A DNA stretch of 64,000 bases. Source: an uncultured Bacilli bacterium. GTDB lineage: Bacteria > Bacillota_I > Bacilli_A > RF39 > UBA660. The position numbers were made by a program, and so were the translations under genes. Of the stretch, positions 44,011 through 52,650 are shown piece after piece. Every line of letters begins with the position of its first letter. Positions within the stretch are counted from its first letter, which is position 1. The notes under the pieces are model-generated. The model made no database searches. It was not told the DNA's origin and saw only the letters and a list, made by a program, of their open reading frames with translations. The DNA lies in assembly GCA_934101625.1 (NCBI GenBank), contig CAKORV010000001.1, positions 62,001 through 126,000 on the forward strand, read 5' to 3'.

Positions 44011-44418
44011 ATGAAACTATATAGAAATGTTTATAAATTATCTTCTTTTATGTTTACTATATTAACAATAATAGAAATAATAATATACTTATTAAATGAA
44101 ACTAATTATTATGGTTTATACTATATACTAATAAGTTTATTAATAATAATTATATTAAATATAAAAGTAAATAAAAAAACTAAATTAAATAAAAGTTTAT
44201 TTATACTTGTACTACAAATATTTAACTCATACTTTTTATTTAATATTTTAACTAAATCTTATAAATACATAGACTATTCATCAAAATATATAAGTAATAT
44301 TTTTGTTACTAGTAAAATAATAAAACCAATATTAGTGACAATATTAGTTTTAACTAGTTTCCTAGATCTTTATAAGATTAATATTACTAACTATAAAATC
44401 AATAAACATAATAAGTAA
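44011..44418 (+). CDS. Four-helix membrane protein, unknown
   Basis: 135 residues with four hydrophobic segments and Lys/Asn-rich loops. No family recognised. Ribosome site weak (GGTGCGTGAGTT). Its last 57 bases overlap convergently with the next minus-strand gene, and a terminator (TACTAAAGT/ACTTTGGTA, 44422-44444, then six Ts) for it lies within that gene. Confidence 0.55.
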   Translation: MKLYRNVYKLSSFMFTILTIIEIIIYLLNETNYYGLYYILISLLIIIILNIKVNKKTKLNKSLFILVLQIFNSYFLFNILTKSYKYIDYSSKYISNIFVTSKIIKPILVTILVLTSFLDLYKINITNYKINKHNK

Positions 44419-44862
44419 AATTACTAAAGTTATATACTTTGGTATTTTTTTAGACCATTTATCACTTATAGGTTTAAAATATTTATAAATAAGTATCATA
44501 CCAATACTCCAAAATATAGATACTTCTAAACTAATATATTTATTTAAACTTAATGGTAATTTAGAATAATTCCATAAATCTTTATGGTAAAGTAATTGTA
44601 TTAATTCTCCACCAATAAGTTCCATAAAAGTTAAAATAACAAAAGAACTTAAAAACATAATTAAATATTTTTTCCATTCTGGTTTAATAAATCTAAACTT
44701 ATCAAATAAACTAAACATTAAAAGTATACAAATTCCATAAATAGGAGTATAAGGTCCATACATAAATCCACTTTTTAAAGGATTACTAAATAATAAACAA
44801 ACCAATAATTCAAATACATATCCTAATACAGAATATATTATAAAACTATTAAAAATAACCAT
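44362..44862 (-). CDS. CmpB-type putative ABC-transporter membrane protein
   Basis: About 166 residues from ATG 44862 (GGTGAAATT). Contains FIIYSVLGYVFELLV and SGFMYGPYTPIYGICILL, the signature of the ABC_trans_CmpB family (PF06541), plus the WNYSKLPLSLNKYISLE region. Four to five membrane segments. The family is annotated as a putative ABC permease but its function is unproven. A larger paralogue is encoded at 60,885. Confidence 0.8.
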   Translation of the reverse strand: MVIFNSFIIYSVLGYVFELLVCLLFSNPLKSGFMYGPYTPIYGICILLMFSLFDKFRFIKPEWKKYLIMFLSSFVILTFMELIGGELIQLLYHKDLWNYSKLPLSLNKYISLEVSIFWSIGMILIYKYFKPISDKWSKKIPKYITLVILLIMFIDFIVSNINLIKI

Positions 44863-44960
44863 AATTTCACCATCTATAGTATGTGAAAGATTTATGGAAT
44901 TATTCATAAACTATTGTGTTTTATGTGAATTTATTATAAAATTACTACAGGAGGGTACAT

Positions 44961-45401
44961 ATGAAGAAGTTTTTATCAAAATATGGAGTAGTAATAGGAA
45001 TAGTACTTTTATTAGGATTATTCATAGGATTAAGTGTATTAATTAAAGAAGATCCAGTAAAAGAAATGAGTTCAGATATACAAAACTGGCTTACTGATAC
45101 TGCTAGTGATGAATATGTTGTAACTGTAATTGCGCAAACAACATGTGGTCATTGTATTAACTTTAAACCGGTTATGACAAAAGCACATAATAAAAATGAT
45201 TTTAAATTATATTGGTTTGAAGCTGATGAATTATCTACTAATGATTATAATACTTTAAAAGGTACTTATGAATTAGATGAATATTCAGGAACTCCATATA
45301 CATTTATCACTAAGAATGGTGAAGTATTGGATCACATTTCTGGTGAGAGAGAATATGATGTTCTAATAGATTTCTTAAAAGAAAATAATGTTATTAAATA
45401 A
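44961..45401 (+). CDS. Membrane-anchored thioredoxin-like protein (CGHC)
   Basis: 146 residues. One N-terminal membrane segment (GVVIGIVLLLGLFIGLSVLI), then a thioredoxin-like domain with TVIAQTTCGHCINFKPVM (CGHC, the motif of strongly oxidising oxidoreductases such as PDI) and the cis-Pro region YSGTPYTFI. An extracytoplasmic thiol-disulfide exchange role is likely. ACAGGAGGGTACAT precedes ATG. Confidence 0.85.
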   Translation: MKKFLSKYGVVIGIVLLLGLFIGLSVLIKEDPVKEMSSDIQNWLTDTASDEYVVTVIAQTTCGHCINFKPVMTKAHNKNDFKLYWFEADELSTNDYNTLKGTYELDEYSGTPYTFITKNGEVLDHISGEREYDVLIDFLKENNVIK

Positions 45402-45430
45402 GTTAATGATTTTCATTAACTTATTTCTTT
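45396..45430 (+). terminator. Terminator of the CGHC thioredoxin-like gene
   Basis: Perfect 14-base stem AAATAAGTTAATGA (45396-45409) / TCATTAACTTATTT (45413-45426). The TAA stop (45399-45401) is within the first arm. Confidence 0.8.
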
Positions 45431-45440
45431 AGGTGGTACT

Positions 45441-46493
45441 ATGAAAAATATAAAATATATATTTAATTTAATAATAATTATAGTTTTAATAAAATACTTT
45501 ACTGGTAATTACAATATTAGTTATACTATAAATGGTTATAAAGTAAATGAAAGAGTAAAAGATAACTACACATACGTAGATGTTAATGTAGATAAGTATT
45601 CTTATAGTTTTAAATATAATTTAAAAAGAAATTTAAACAAAAAAAGAGTAAAAGAAATAAAAGTATTAGAAAAAGATAATGCTACATGTATAAAACCTAT
45701 AATAAAAGGATTTACTACAAATTATATATGTAAAAAAGATAATGAATTAATGACAGAAAATACTTTAAATAATTTAGAAGAAACTAAATTTAATGAAGAT
45801 ATAAAATATAATAAATATCTAGATAATAATGAATATCTATATATATGGAAATATGATGGTTTTTACACATTTAATAATGAAATGAGTACATTGAATTTAC
45901 TAAGTACTGATAGATATTCTAATGACTTAATGTATACTTTTGATAAATATTTACTAATGCCAGTATATGATAAAGAGTATATGTTTAGTAATTTCTATCT
46001 AATAGATATGGAAACAGGTAAACATAAAACAATTAAAACTAACTTATCTATACACTATGATAGTTATTATGCAGGTACTCATAAAAATAAAATATATCTA
46101 TTTGATAACAAAAGTAATAAACTATATGAAATAAACTATAAAAAATTAACTATTAAATCCATAGGAGATGAATTTAAAGGTTATATTAAATATGAAAATA
46201 ATAGAAAGAAAACAGCAAAACTAAGTGAATATACTAAAGATAAAATTACTTACTTTGAAACTAAAGAAGAATTAATTAAGGTAAATAAAAATAAATTTAG
46301 TTATGATAATAAAACATGGATTAAATACTTTAATGAAGAAGATATAAAAGTAATAAAAGTATATGATGACTCAATATACTTTGTATATGAAGATAATTTA
46401 TATAAATATTCTAATTCTAAAGTAAATCTAATAATACATTATTTTGAATATAACTTTAATAAAAATGATATAACTTATATATATAATAAATAA
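45441..46493 (+). CDS. Membrane-anchored extracytoplasmic protein, unknown
   Basis: 350 residues with an N-terminal hydrophobic anchor (YIFNLIIIIVLIKYFTGNY) and a long Tyr/Lys/Asn-rich region. Repeating beta-like units such as NEYLYIWKYDGFYTFNN, NKIYLFDNKSNKLYEINYK and DSIYFVYEDNLYKYSN resemble beta-propeller blades. No known family or catalytic residues recognised. AGGTGGTACT precedes ATG. Confidence 0.65.
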   Translation: MKNIKYIFNLIIIIVLIKYFTGNYNISYTINGYKVNERVKDNYTYVDVNVDKYSYSFKYNLKRNLNKKRVKEIKVLEKDNATCIKPIIKGFTTNYICKKDNELMTENTLNNLEETKFNEDIKYNKYLDNNEYLYIWKYDGFYTFNNEMSTLNLLSTDRYSNDLMYTFDKYLLMPVYDKEYMFSNFYLIDMETGKHKTIKTNLSIHYDSYYAGTHKNKIYLFDNKSNKLYEINYKKLTIKSIGDEFKGYIKYENNRKKTAKLSEYTKDKITYFETKEELIKVNKNKFSYDNKTWIKYFNEEDIKVIKVYDDSIYFVYEDNLYKYSNSKVNLIIHYFEYNFNKNDITYIYNK

Positions 46494-46525
46494 TACATTT
46501 AGGTAAATCAGAAGGAGATGAAAAA

Positions 46526-47377
46526 ATGATTAAAGGAAAACCATTTGTAAAATGGGCAGGAGGGAAAAGACAGATAATAGATAAATTAAAACAATATGTA
46601 CCTGAAAATTTTGATACTTATTATGAACCATTTGTAGGTGGTGGTGCATTACTTTTTGAACTTTCACCTAAAAAGGCTGTAATTAATGATTCGAATAAAG
46701 AACTTATGAATGTATATGAATGCATTAAAGATGAGAGAAAGTTTGAATTAATGTGTAGAGAATTAAATCATCATGAAACTGAACATTCAGAAGAATACTA
46801 TTATGAAATTAGAAACATTGATAGAGATAAAAAGAGATTTAATAAATTAACAGATTATAAAAGAGCTGCGAGAACTATTTATTTAAATAAAGCATGTTTT
46901 AATGGGTTATACAGAGTTAATAGTAAAAATGAATTTAATGTACCATTTGGTAAAAAAACTAAAGTAAATACTTATGAAGGACAAAATTTAGGTATTATAT
47001 GTGGTTATTTAAATTATAATGATATTAAGATATTATCAGTTGATTTTGAAGAGTCTGTAAAAGATGCTAAAAAAGGAGACTTTATTTATTTTGATCCACC
47101 ATATGATTCTGATACATCTACATTTAATAGTTATACTGAAGAAGGCTTTGGAAAAAATGAACAAAGAAGACTAGCTAAAGTTTTTAAAGAACTATCAGAT
47201 AGAGGTTGTTATGTAATGCTTTCTAACCATAATACAATATTAGTAAATGAATTATATAAAGATTTTAATATTCATTTAATTGAAGCAAAAAGAAACATTA
47301 ATTCAAATGGAAAGAAAAGAGGTAAAGTAGAAGAGGTTATTATTACAAACTATGAAAATAAAAAAGGTTTTGAGTAA
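46526..47377 (+). CDS. dam: DNA adenine methyltransferase (Dam/D12 class)
   Basis: 283 residues. KPFVKWAGGKRQIIDKL (motif X), EPFVGGGALLFEL (AdoMet motif I) and DFIYFDPPYDSDTSTFNSY (catalytic DPPY) define the D12 class, as in Dam and DpnM. It methylates N6 of adenine in a short site, GATC being the usual target of the class. No restriction endonuclease gene is adjacent, so it may be an orphan enzyme acting in repair, replication or expression control. AGAAGGAGATG precedes ATG. Confidence 0.92.
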   Translation: MIKGKPFVKWAGGKRQIIDKLKQYVPENFDTYYEPFVGGGALLFELSPKKAVINDSNKELMNVYECIKDERKFELMCRELNHHETEHSEEYYYEIRNIDRDKKRFNKLTDYKRAARTIYLNKACFNGLYRVNSKNEFNVPFGKKTKVNTYEGQNLGIICGYLNYNDIKILSVDFEESVKDAKKGDFIYFDPPYDSDTSTFNSYTEEGFGKNEQRRLAKVFKELSDRGCYVMLSNHNTILVNELYKDFNIHLIEAKRNINSNGKKRGKVEEVIITNYENKKGFE

Positions 47378-47420
47378 TAACATATTTAGGTAAATATCAT
47401 ATATTATGATAGGTGATAAA

Positions 47421-47744
47421 ATGAATGATTTTAGGAAAGTATTAGATACACCATATTATACTTATTATACTGTTGAACAAGGAGATACGTTATATCAAAT
47501 AAGTAGAAAATTTAATGTTAATCCTAAATTAGTCGCGGAATTAAATGGACTTAAATTAGATGAATATATATACCCTAAACAAACACTTATAATACCTAAA
47601 AAAGGAATACAATACTATATAACAAAAGATGATGATACACTAAAAACAGTATCAAACATATTTAATGCTAAAGAAACAGATATAGTAAATCAAAATAAAA
47701 GTATATACTTACTACCAGGACAAATGATATTTTATAGAGAGTAA
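47421..47744 (+). CDS. Two-LysM protein without signal peptide
   Basis: About 107 residues from ATG 47421 (AGGTGATAAA). The first LysM (YYTVEQGDTLYQISRKFNVN ...) is canonical; the second (YYITKDDDTLKTVSNIFN...) is more divergent. No signal peptide or catalytic domain. It could bind peptidoglycan if released or act in a spore- or wall-associated complex. Sits between dam and a large membrane protein gene. Confidence 0.8.
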   Translation: MNDFRKVLDTPYYTYYTVEQGDTLYQISRKFNVNPKLVAELNGLKLDEYIYPKQTLIIPKKGIQYYITKDDDTLKTVSNIFNAKETDIVNQNKSIYLLPGQMIFYRE

Positions 47745-47801
47745 ATTATTGTAATTTATTCTTTTTTCTTGTATAATGAATTTAGAATAGGAAGGGTACT
47801 T

Positions 47802-49406
47802 ATGATAATAAAAAAACCTTATGCTTTTATGATAAAGCATTTTAGATTAATACATCTAATATTAGTAGTATTACTATCATTTCTAGCATATAAAACTAAT
47901 GCTATATTTACATTCTTTAGTGATTATGCTAAAAATGGTTACTATTCATATACTAATAATTTAGTATCTTCATACATAAATCTATATATGTTTATTGGTA
48001 TAATATTGATAATACTTGTATCTAGTTTTATGTACTTACTAATGAGATGGAAAAAGAAAAGTAGAACCTTCTATATATCTTTAATAGGATATTACTTAGT
48101 ATTATTCTTTGGACTATTATTTTATTTTAACTTATTTAATACAATACTAAACAAAACACTAGATATAAAAACAGTAAGAGTATATAGAGATATAATTGCT
48201 TTATTATACTTTCCTCAATTCTTTTTCTTAATATATTCTATAATACGTGCGATTGGATTTGATATAAAGAAATTTGACTTTAAAAAAGATTTAGAAGACT
48301 TAGATATAAGTGAAGAAGATGCTGAAGAAGTAGAAATAACATTTGGACAAAATGCATATAAATATAAAAGAAAAGCTAGAAGAACATTTAGAGAATTTAA
48401 ATACTATGTATTAGAAAATAAATTTTTCTTTAGTATAATATGTGGAGGAGCATCTCTAGTATTAATATTAATGATATTTATAGGAATAAATAGAAGACAA
48501 AACTATAAAGAAAGTCAATTCTTTAATGTAAATGGTGTAGTATTTAAAGTAAAAGAAAGTTATTTATCTAGTATAGATTATAAAGGTAACTTAATAAATG
48601 AAGAAAAAAAATATGTAATAATAAAAGTATCTATGGAAAATACTAATATAGGTAAAGTAAACTTAGATGCTAAGACATTACAATTAGTATTAGGAAGTGA
48701 ATATTATTATCCAACATATTCTAAAAATGATTACTTTATAGATTTAGGAGAAGGATATAATAGAAATACATTATATTCTGGTGATATAAGAGAATATTTA
48801 TTAATATATGAAGTACCATATAATAGTAATTTTAAAGATCCTGTATTTAGAATGATAGGTAGTGTAAATGTAGTAAAAGGTGAAATACAGGCTAGTACAA
48901 TGAATGTTAAATTAAAACCTAAAGAATATATTACAATATCTAAAAGTGAAGCATATTCTGTAGGAGAAGCAGTTGATTTAACTAATTCTACTTTAGGTAA
49001 TAGTGAATTTATGATAAAAAGTTATCAAATAGGAGATCAATTTGAAGAAAACTATGACTATTGTCTAACTGAATGTTATAAAGGTAAAAAAATAATAGTA
49101 CCTGATACATTAGGTAAATATAGTAGAACATTAATTAAATTAGAAGTAGAAACTAGTATAGATGAAGATCTTTATATAAATAGATATATAACAAATAATT
49201 CTAACTTTATAAGTATATTTGGTAAAGTAATATATAAAGTAAATGGAATAGATACAATAGAAACATTTAAAGTAAAAGATTTAGGTAAAATAGATACTAA
49301 AAATGTATACTTAGAAATAAATGATGAAATAAAAAATGCTACTCAAATAAAACTAATAATGAGTATAAGAGATAAAAAATATACTATAAATCTAAAAAAC
49401 TCGTAA
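47802..49406 (+). CDS. Multi-span membrane protein with extracellular domain, unknown
   Basis: About 534 residues from ATG 47802 (GGAAGGGTACTT). Four membrane segments in the first 160 residues, a cytoplasmic acidic linker (LEDLDISEEDAEEVE), a further membrane segment near 210, then a ~300-residue exterior beta-rich domain with one CLTEC pair (DYCLTECYKG). The DUF4352-like core (FKVKESYLSSIDYK ... YVIIKVSMENTNIGKVNLDA) is possible. Function not recognised. Confidence 0.65.
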   Translation: MIIKKPYAFMIKHFRLIHLILVVLLSFLAYKTNAIFTFFSDYAKNGYYSYTNNLVSSYINLYMFIGIILIILVSSFMYLLMRWKKKSRTFYISLIGYYLVLFFGLLFYFNLFNTILNKTLDIKTVRVYRDIIALLYFPQFFFLIYSIIRAIGFDIKKFDFKKDLEDLDISEEDAEEVEITFGQNAYKYKRKARRTFREFKYYVLENKFFFSIICGGASLVLILMIFIGINRRQNYKESQFFNVNGVVFKVKESYLSSIDYKGNLINEEKKYVIIKVSMENTNIGKVNLDAKTLQLVLGSEYYYPTYSKNDYFIDLGEGYNRNTLYSGDIREYLLIYEVPYNSNFKDPVFRMIGSVNVVKGEIQASTMNVKLKPKEYITISKSEAYSVGEAVDLTNSTLGNSEFMIKSYQIGDQFEENYDYCLTECYKGKKIIVPDTLGKYSRTLIKLEVETSIDEDLYINRYITNNSNFISIFGKVIYKVNGIDTIETFKVKDLGKIDTKNVYLEINDEIKNATQIKLIMSIRDKKYTINLKNS

Positions 49407-49431
49407 TTTTCTCTTTTCAAGTAACATATAA

Positions 49432-49442
49432 TTTGATATAAT
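49432..49442 (+). promoter_or_regulatory. tRNA-Cys promoter core
   Basis: TTTGATATAAT, 16 bases before the mature tRNA 5' end; the same 11-mer is used elsewhere in the window. Confidence 0.5.
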
Positions 49443-49458
49443 GTTGTTACTTGGAAAT

Positions 49459-49533
49459 GGTTCCGTAGCCAAGAGGCTAAGGCATCGGACTGCAACTCCG
49501 CGATCGTCGGTTCGACTCCGACCGGAACCTCCA
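49459..49533 (+). tRNA. tRNA-Cys (GCA anticodon)
   Basis: 75 bases including an encoded CCA (49531-49533). The acceptor arms GGTTCCG (49459-49465) and CGGAACC (49523-49529) pair perfectly, with discriminator T (U73, as in tRNA-Cys). Anticodon loop CTGCAAC gives GCA at 49492-49494. T-arm GTCGG/TTCGACT/CCGAC. D-arm AGCC/GGCT. Confidence 0.96.
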
Positions 49534-49543
49534 AATAGTAATG

Positions 49544-49572
49544 AAACCCTTTGTTTTAAGGGCTTTTTATTT
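49544..49572 (+). terminator. Terminator after tRNA-Cys
   Basis: AAACCCTT ... AAGGGCTTTTT hairpin with a T tract. Confidence 0.65.
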
Positions 49573-49623
49573 ATAATCTAAGTTTATGTATAGTTAGTGG
49601 TTGATTTTTGGACTGAAAAAGTA

Positions 49624-49735
49624 TTGCATGACTATTATAAAAAATGGTATAATTAAGTTACTTTAGATTGTTGCAGGTGTATTTATACACTTGGTAGAAG
49701 TTTTTCGAAAGGAAGAGCATTGCTCTTCTTTTTGC
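49624..49735 (+). ncRNA. Candidate small RNA with its own promoter and terminator
   Basis: Promoter TTGCAT (49624-49629) and extended -10 TGGTATAAT (TATAAT at 49648-49653), 18-base spacer. The predicted transcript begins near 49660, contains a GTGT/ACAC hairpin (49677-49690) and ends with GAAGAGC/GCTCTTC (49712-49728) plus a T tract. No ORF with a ribosome site lies within the roughly 75-base transcript. The nucleotidyltransferase gene starts about 110 bases further on. It may be a regulatory RNA or terminated leader. No known family recognised. Confidence 0.45.
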
Positions 49736-49843
49736 TTTTATTTAGTTCTTTTTAATCATTTACATTCTTTAATTCCAACACAAACTATATAATTTGCTTT
49801 AATTATTAAAGTATGTTACACTTATTACAGGAAAGGTGATTAA

Positions 49844-50728
49844 ATGACATTAGTTATAATGGCCGCTGGAATGGGAAGTAGATTTGGTGGATTAAAACAA
49901 ATTGAACCAGTAGGACCTAATAATGAATTTATAATAGACTACTCTATATATGATGCTAAAAGAGCAGGTTTTAATAAAGTAGTATTTATTATAAAAGAAG
50001 AAAACTATGAAATATTTAAAGATACTATTGGTAAAAGAGTAGATAAATACATAGATGTAGAATATGTATTTCAAAAAAATGATAATGTACCAGTAGTAAT
50101 CCCAGAAGAAAGGACTAAACCACTTGGTACTGCACATGCCATATTATGTTGTAAAGACATAATTAAAGAAAACTTTGCAATAATAAATGCAGATGATTTC
50201 TATGGTTATGATGCTTACAAAAAAGTAGGAGAATTCTTAGAAAACAATACTAATCCAGATGAATATGCATTAATTGGTTACAATGTACTAGAAACAATGA
50301 CTAACTTTGGTTCTGTCAAAAGAGGAATATGCGAAATAAATAATGGTTATCTAACTAAATTAACAGAAAGTATAATAGATAAAGATAATGATAAGTTAGT
50401 AGGTAAAACATTAGATAGTAATAGTGATATAGAAGTAAATAATAATACTATAGTATCTATGAATATGTTTGGATTTACTCCTAAAGTATTTGAATATCTA
50501 GAAAAAGGATTTAAAGAATACTTAGATACACATGATTTATTAAAAGGAGAATATCTAGTACCTATCGCAGTAAATGAATTCTTAGAAAAAGGATTAATAG
50601 ATGTAAAAGTAATAAATACAACTGCTAAATGGTATGGAGTAACATATAAAGAAGATTTAGATTTATTAAAAAGAGAATTAAATGAACTAATAAATAATGG
50701 AATTTATCCTAAAAACTTATGGGACTAG
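49844..50728 (+). CDS. Sugar-phosphate nucleotidyltransferase-like enzyme
   Basis: 294 residues. MTLVIMAAGMGSRFGGLKQIEPVGP is the nucleotide-binding start of the NTP_transferase family; KPLGTAHAILCCKD and INADDFYGYDA (metal Asp pair) are also present. It would join a nucleotide to a sugar phosphate to form an activated sugar for glycan synthesis. The specific sugar and nucleotide are not evident; it differs from classical GalU and RfbA in sequence. GGAAAGGTGATTAA precedes ATG. Confidence 0.8.
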   Translation: MTLVIMAAGMGSRFGGLKQIEPVGPNNEFIIDYSIYDAKRAGFNKVVFIIKEENYEIFKDTIGKRVDKYIDVEYVFQKNDNVPVVIPEERTKPLGTAHAILCCKDIIKENFAIINADDFYGYDAYKKVGEFLENNTNPDEYALIGYNVLETMTNFGSVKRGICEINNGYLTKLTESIIDKDNDKLVGKTLDSNSDIEVNNNTIVSMNMFGFTPKVFEYLEKGFKEYLDTHDLLKGEYLVPIAVNEFLEKGLIDVKVINTTAKWYGVTYKEDLDLLKRELNELINNGIYPKNLWD

Positions 50729-50759
50729 TATTGTATAAAATTAAATAATTTGATAAAAT

Positions 50760-50791
50760 AAAACTATGAAAATAAATTCATAGTTTTTATA
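50760..50791 (+). terminator. Terminator between nucleotidyltransferase and variable surface protein genes
   Basis: Perfect 11-base stem AAAACTATGAA (50760-50770) / TTCATAGTTTT (50777-50787), then T. Sequence resembles the arms of the 40,051 hairpin, which stands before the other member of the surface-protein family. Confidence 0.75.
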
Positions 50792-50803
50792 ATAGGTGAT
50801 AAT

Positions 50804-52615
50804 ATGAATAAAGAAAAGAAATATATAATATTTGGTATAGTAATGATAGTAGTATTACTTATAGGTTTTACATATGCGTTTTATCAAAGTGAAATGAATA
50901 GTAATAAATCTAAAGTAACTGTAGATACAGATGATATGAGAATTATATTTACTAATGGAGATGCAATAGAAGCAAGTGATGTATATGCAGAAGATAATTT
51001 AGATATAGTTAAGTCTTTTAGTGTAGAGAATAAAACAAGTAAAGAATATAAATATAATATTGTATTTGAAGACTTAGTAAATACATTTAAGACAACTGGT
51101 TATTTAGTTTATAAGATAACTAGTACAGATGGTGGATACAACATGACTGATTTCATAGACATACCTAAATCATTAACTGCAACTAATACAGTACTAGCAT
51201 ATAGTGTAACTATACCAGCAAAATCAATACAAAATTATTCAATAGAAATAAAATACATAAATAGTGAAACAGAAAATCAAGATGATGATCAAGGAGCAAA
51301 ACTAAGTGGTAAATTATATATAAGTAAGGGTACAATACAATCTTATAAATTGACAGACGCTATATTAAGAGATAACCCAACAATAGAAGAAAGAACAGAC
51401 TTTAGTGTAACAAATGTAGCCAATACAACAGGAACAATATATAAAACAAATAAAACAGAAGATGGAAGTGATGTATATTATTATTCAGGGAATACCACTA
51501 ATAACTGGGTAAAGTTTGGTAAAGAAACAGTACAAGAATGTACATATAATGGAGAACAAGTTCAATATGGAATTTATAATGATGAAACAAGTTATTATAA
51601 GGAAGTAAGAAAGGTTGCATCAAGTGAAGAATGTGTTTCAACTAATGTTTGTTCAGATGACTCTTATGGACCAATAATTGGATTAACAGAAGAACAATGT
51701 ACAAACAATAATGGTATTGCTGGTACTTGGACAACAGATAAGGCAACTGCTGGTAGTAAAGTAGAAAAGGATATATATTGGAGAATAATTCATACAAATG
51801 AAGATAAAAGTGTAAGACTATTATATTCAGGATTTGATCCAGCAACTACAAAAGGGTATATAGGTGGCTCCGCATTTAATTTAAGTTATAATGATCCAAT
51901 GTATGTAGGATATATGTATGGAACAAGTGGTTCTTTAGATAGTAATAGAACCAATACAAATGATAGCACTATAAAAACATTTATAGATAATTGGTATGAA
52001 GATACATTACTAACTAATTATGATAAATACATAAGTAAAACTGCAATATATTGTAATGATAGAAGTGTTCCAAATAATAATTATTCTACATCAAGTAATT
52101 TTGATTATGGTGCTTGGACAAGATTAAGTAATTCTACACCGACATATAAATGTGGAGGAACTGGTACCGAAACAGATAATGATAATACTGGTGGTAGTAC
52201 TAAATCAATGGATACTTCAACAAATCCAGATATGTTTTCTTCAAGTGTTACAGGTACAGGAGGAAATGGACAATTAAAATATCCGATTGCAATGATGACA
52301 GCAGATGAACTTGCTTTCGCAGGTGGAAAAATGTGGACAACTTTAAGTAGTCCATATGCTTGGTATGTTGCAAATAGTGAAGGTAATTTGATAAGCAATA
52401 CTTTCTGGTGGTCTTTGTCTCCTAGTGACTGGGCTGGCCCTCGTGCTCGCGTGTGGGCTGTCGATGGTTCTGACACTCCTGGCGGCTTGGGCGGCGGCTA
52501 CGTTCTGCTTGACTATGGGGTGCGCCCTTCAGTTTCCCTTGATTCATGTGTCAAAGTAACTGGTACTGGAACATCAACAGATCCTTACGTAGTGGATGAA
52601 ACAAGTTGTAGTTAA
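50804..52615 (+). CDS. Surface-anchored protein with lectin-like C-terminus; candidate DGR target
   Basis: 603 residues. N-terminal anchor (KKYIIFGIVMIVVLLIGFTYAFY), a TasA/camelysin-like beta domain (~30-180), a middle region typical of this family (TGTIYKTNK, YYYSGNTTNNWVKFG, IYWRIIHTNEDKSVRLLYSG; ~180-350), and a C-terminal CLec/DUF6273-like part with MMTADELAFAGG, FWWSLSPSDWAG (534-545), VWAVDG and YGVRPSVSLDSC (571-582), then GTGTSTDPYVVDETSC. The DNA for residues ~534-579 is strikingly GC-rich and A-poor compared with the rest. AGGTGATAAT precedes ATG. Function: probable variable ligand binding outside the cell; inferred, not shown. Confidence 0.8.
   Translation: MNKEKKYIIFGIVMIVVLLIGFTYAFYQSEMNSNKSKVTVDTDDMRIIFTNGDAIEASDVYAEDNLDIVKSFSVENKTSKEYKYNIVFEDLVNTFKTTGYLVYKITSTDGGYNMTDFIDIPKSLTATNTVLAYSVTIPAKSIQNYSIEIKYINSETENQDDDQGAKLSGKLYISKGTIQSYKLTDAILRDNPTIEERTDFSVTNVANTTGTIYKTNKTEDGSDVYYYSGNTTNNWVKFGKETVQECTYNGEQVQYGIYNDETSYYKEVRKVASSEECVSTNVCSDDSYGPIIGLTEEQCTNNNGIAGTWTTDKATAGSKVEKDIYWRIIHTNEDKSVRLLYSGFDPATTKGYIGGSAFNLSYNDPMYVGYMYGTSGSLDSNRTNTNDSTIKTFIDNWYEDTLLTNYDKYISKTAIYCNDRSVPNNNYSTSSNFDYGAWTRLSNSTPTYKCGGTGTETDNDNTGGSTKSMDTSTNPDMFSSSVTGTGGNGQLKYPIAMMTADELAFAGGKMWTTLSSPYAWYVANSEGNLISNTFWWSLSPSDWAGPRARVWAVDGSDTPGGLGGGYVLLDYGVRPSVSLDSCVKVTGTGTSTDPYVVDETSCS
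52401..52540 (+). other. Adenine-depleted, GC-rich tract: probable DGR variable region
   Basis: By hand count this 140-base tract has 9 A (6%) and 85 G or C (61%), while the 60 bases just before have about one third A and one third G+C. It encodes the lectin-like loop ending in GVRPSVSL. Adenine-specific mutagenic retrohoming by a diversity-generating retroelement removes A and would leave this footprint; a GC-rich 3' end (GGGGTGCGCCC) could be the IMH-like anchor. No template repeat or reverse transcriptase is in the window. Confidence 0.6.
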
Positions 52616-52624
52616 ATAAAATAT

Positions 52625-52650
52625 AAAGAGTGAATTTGATTTCACTCTTT
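52625..52650. terminator. Bidirectional terminator after the variable surface protein gene
   Basis: AAAGAGTGAA (52625-52634) / TTCACTCTTT (52641-52650), loop TTTGAT. Shared with the convergent XRE gene, whose stop begins at the stem end. Confidence 0.8.

Noticed and set aside
52105..52476. Minus-strand ORF under the GC-rich tract
   Set aside because: It is a shadow of the surface-protein gene; no ribosome site and no recognisable protein.
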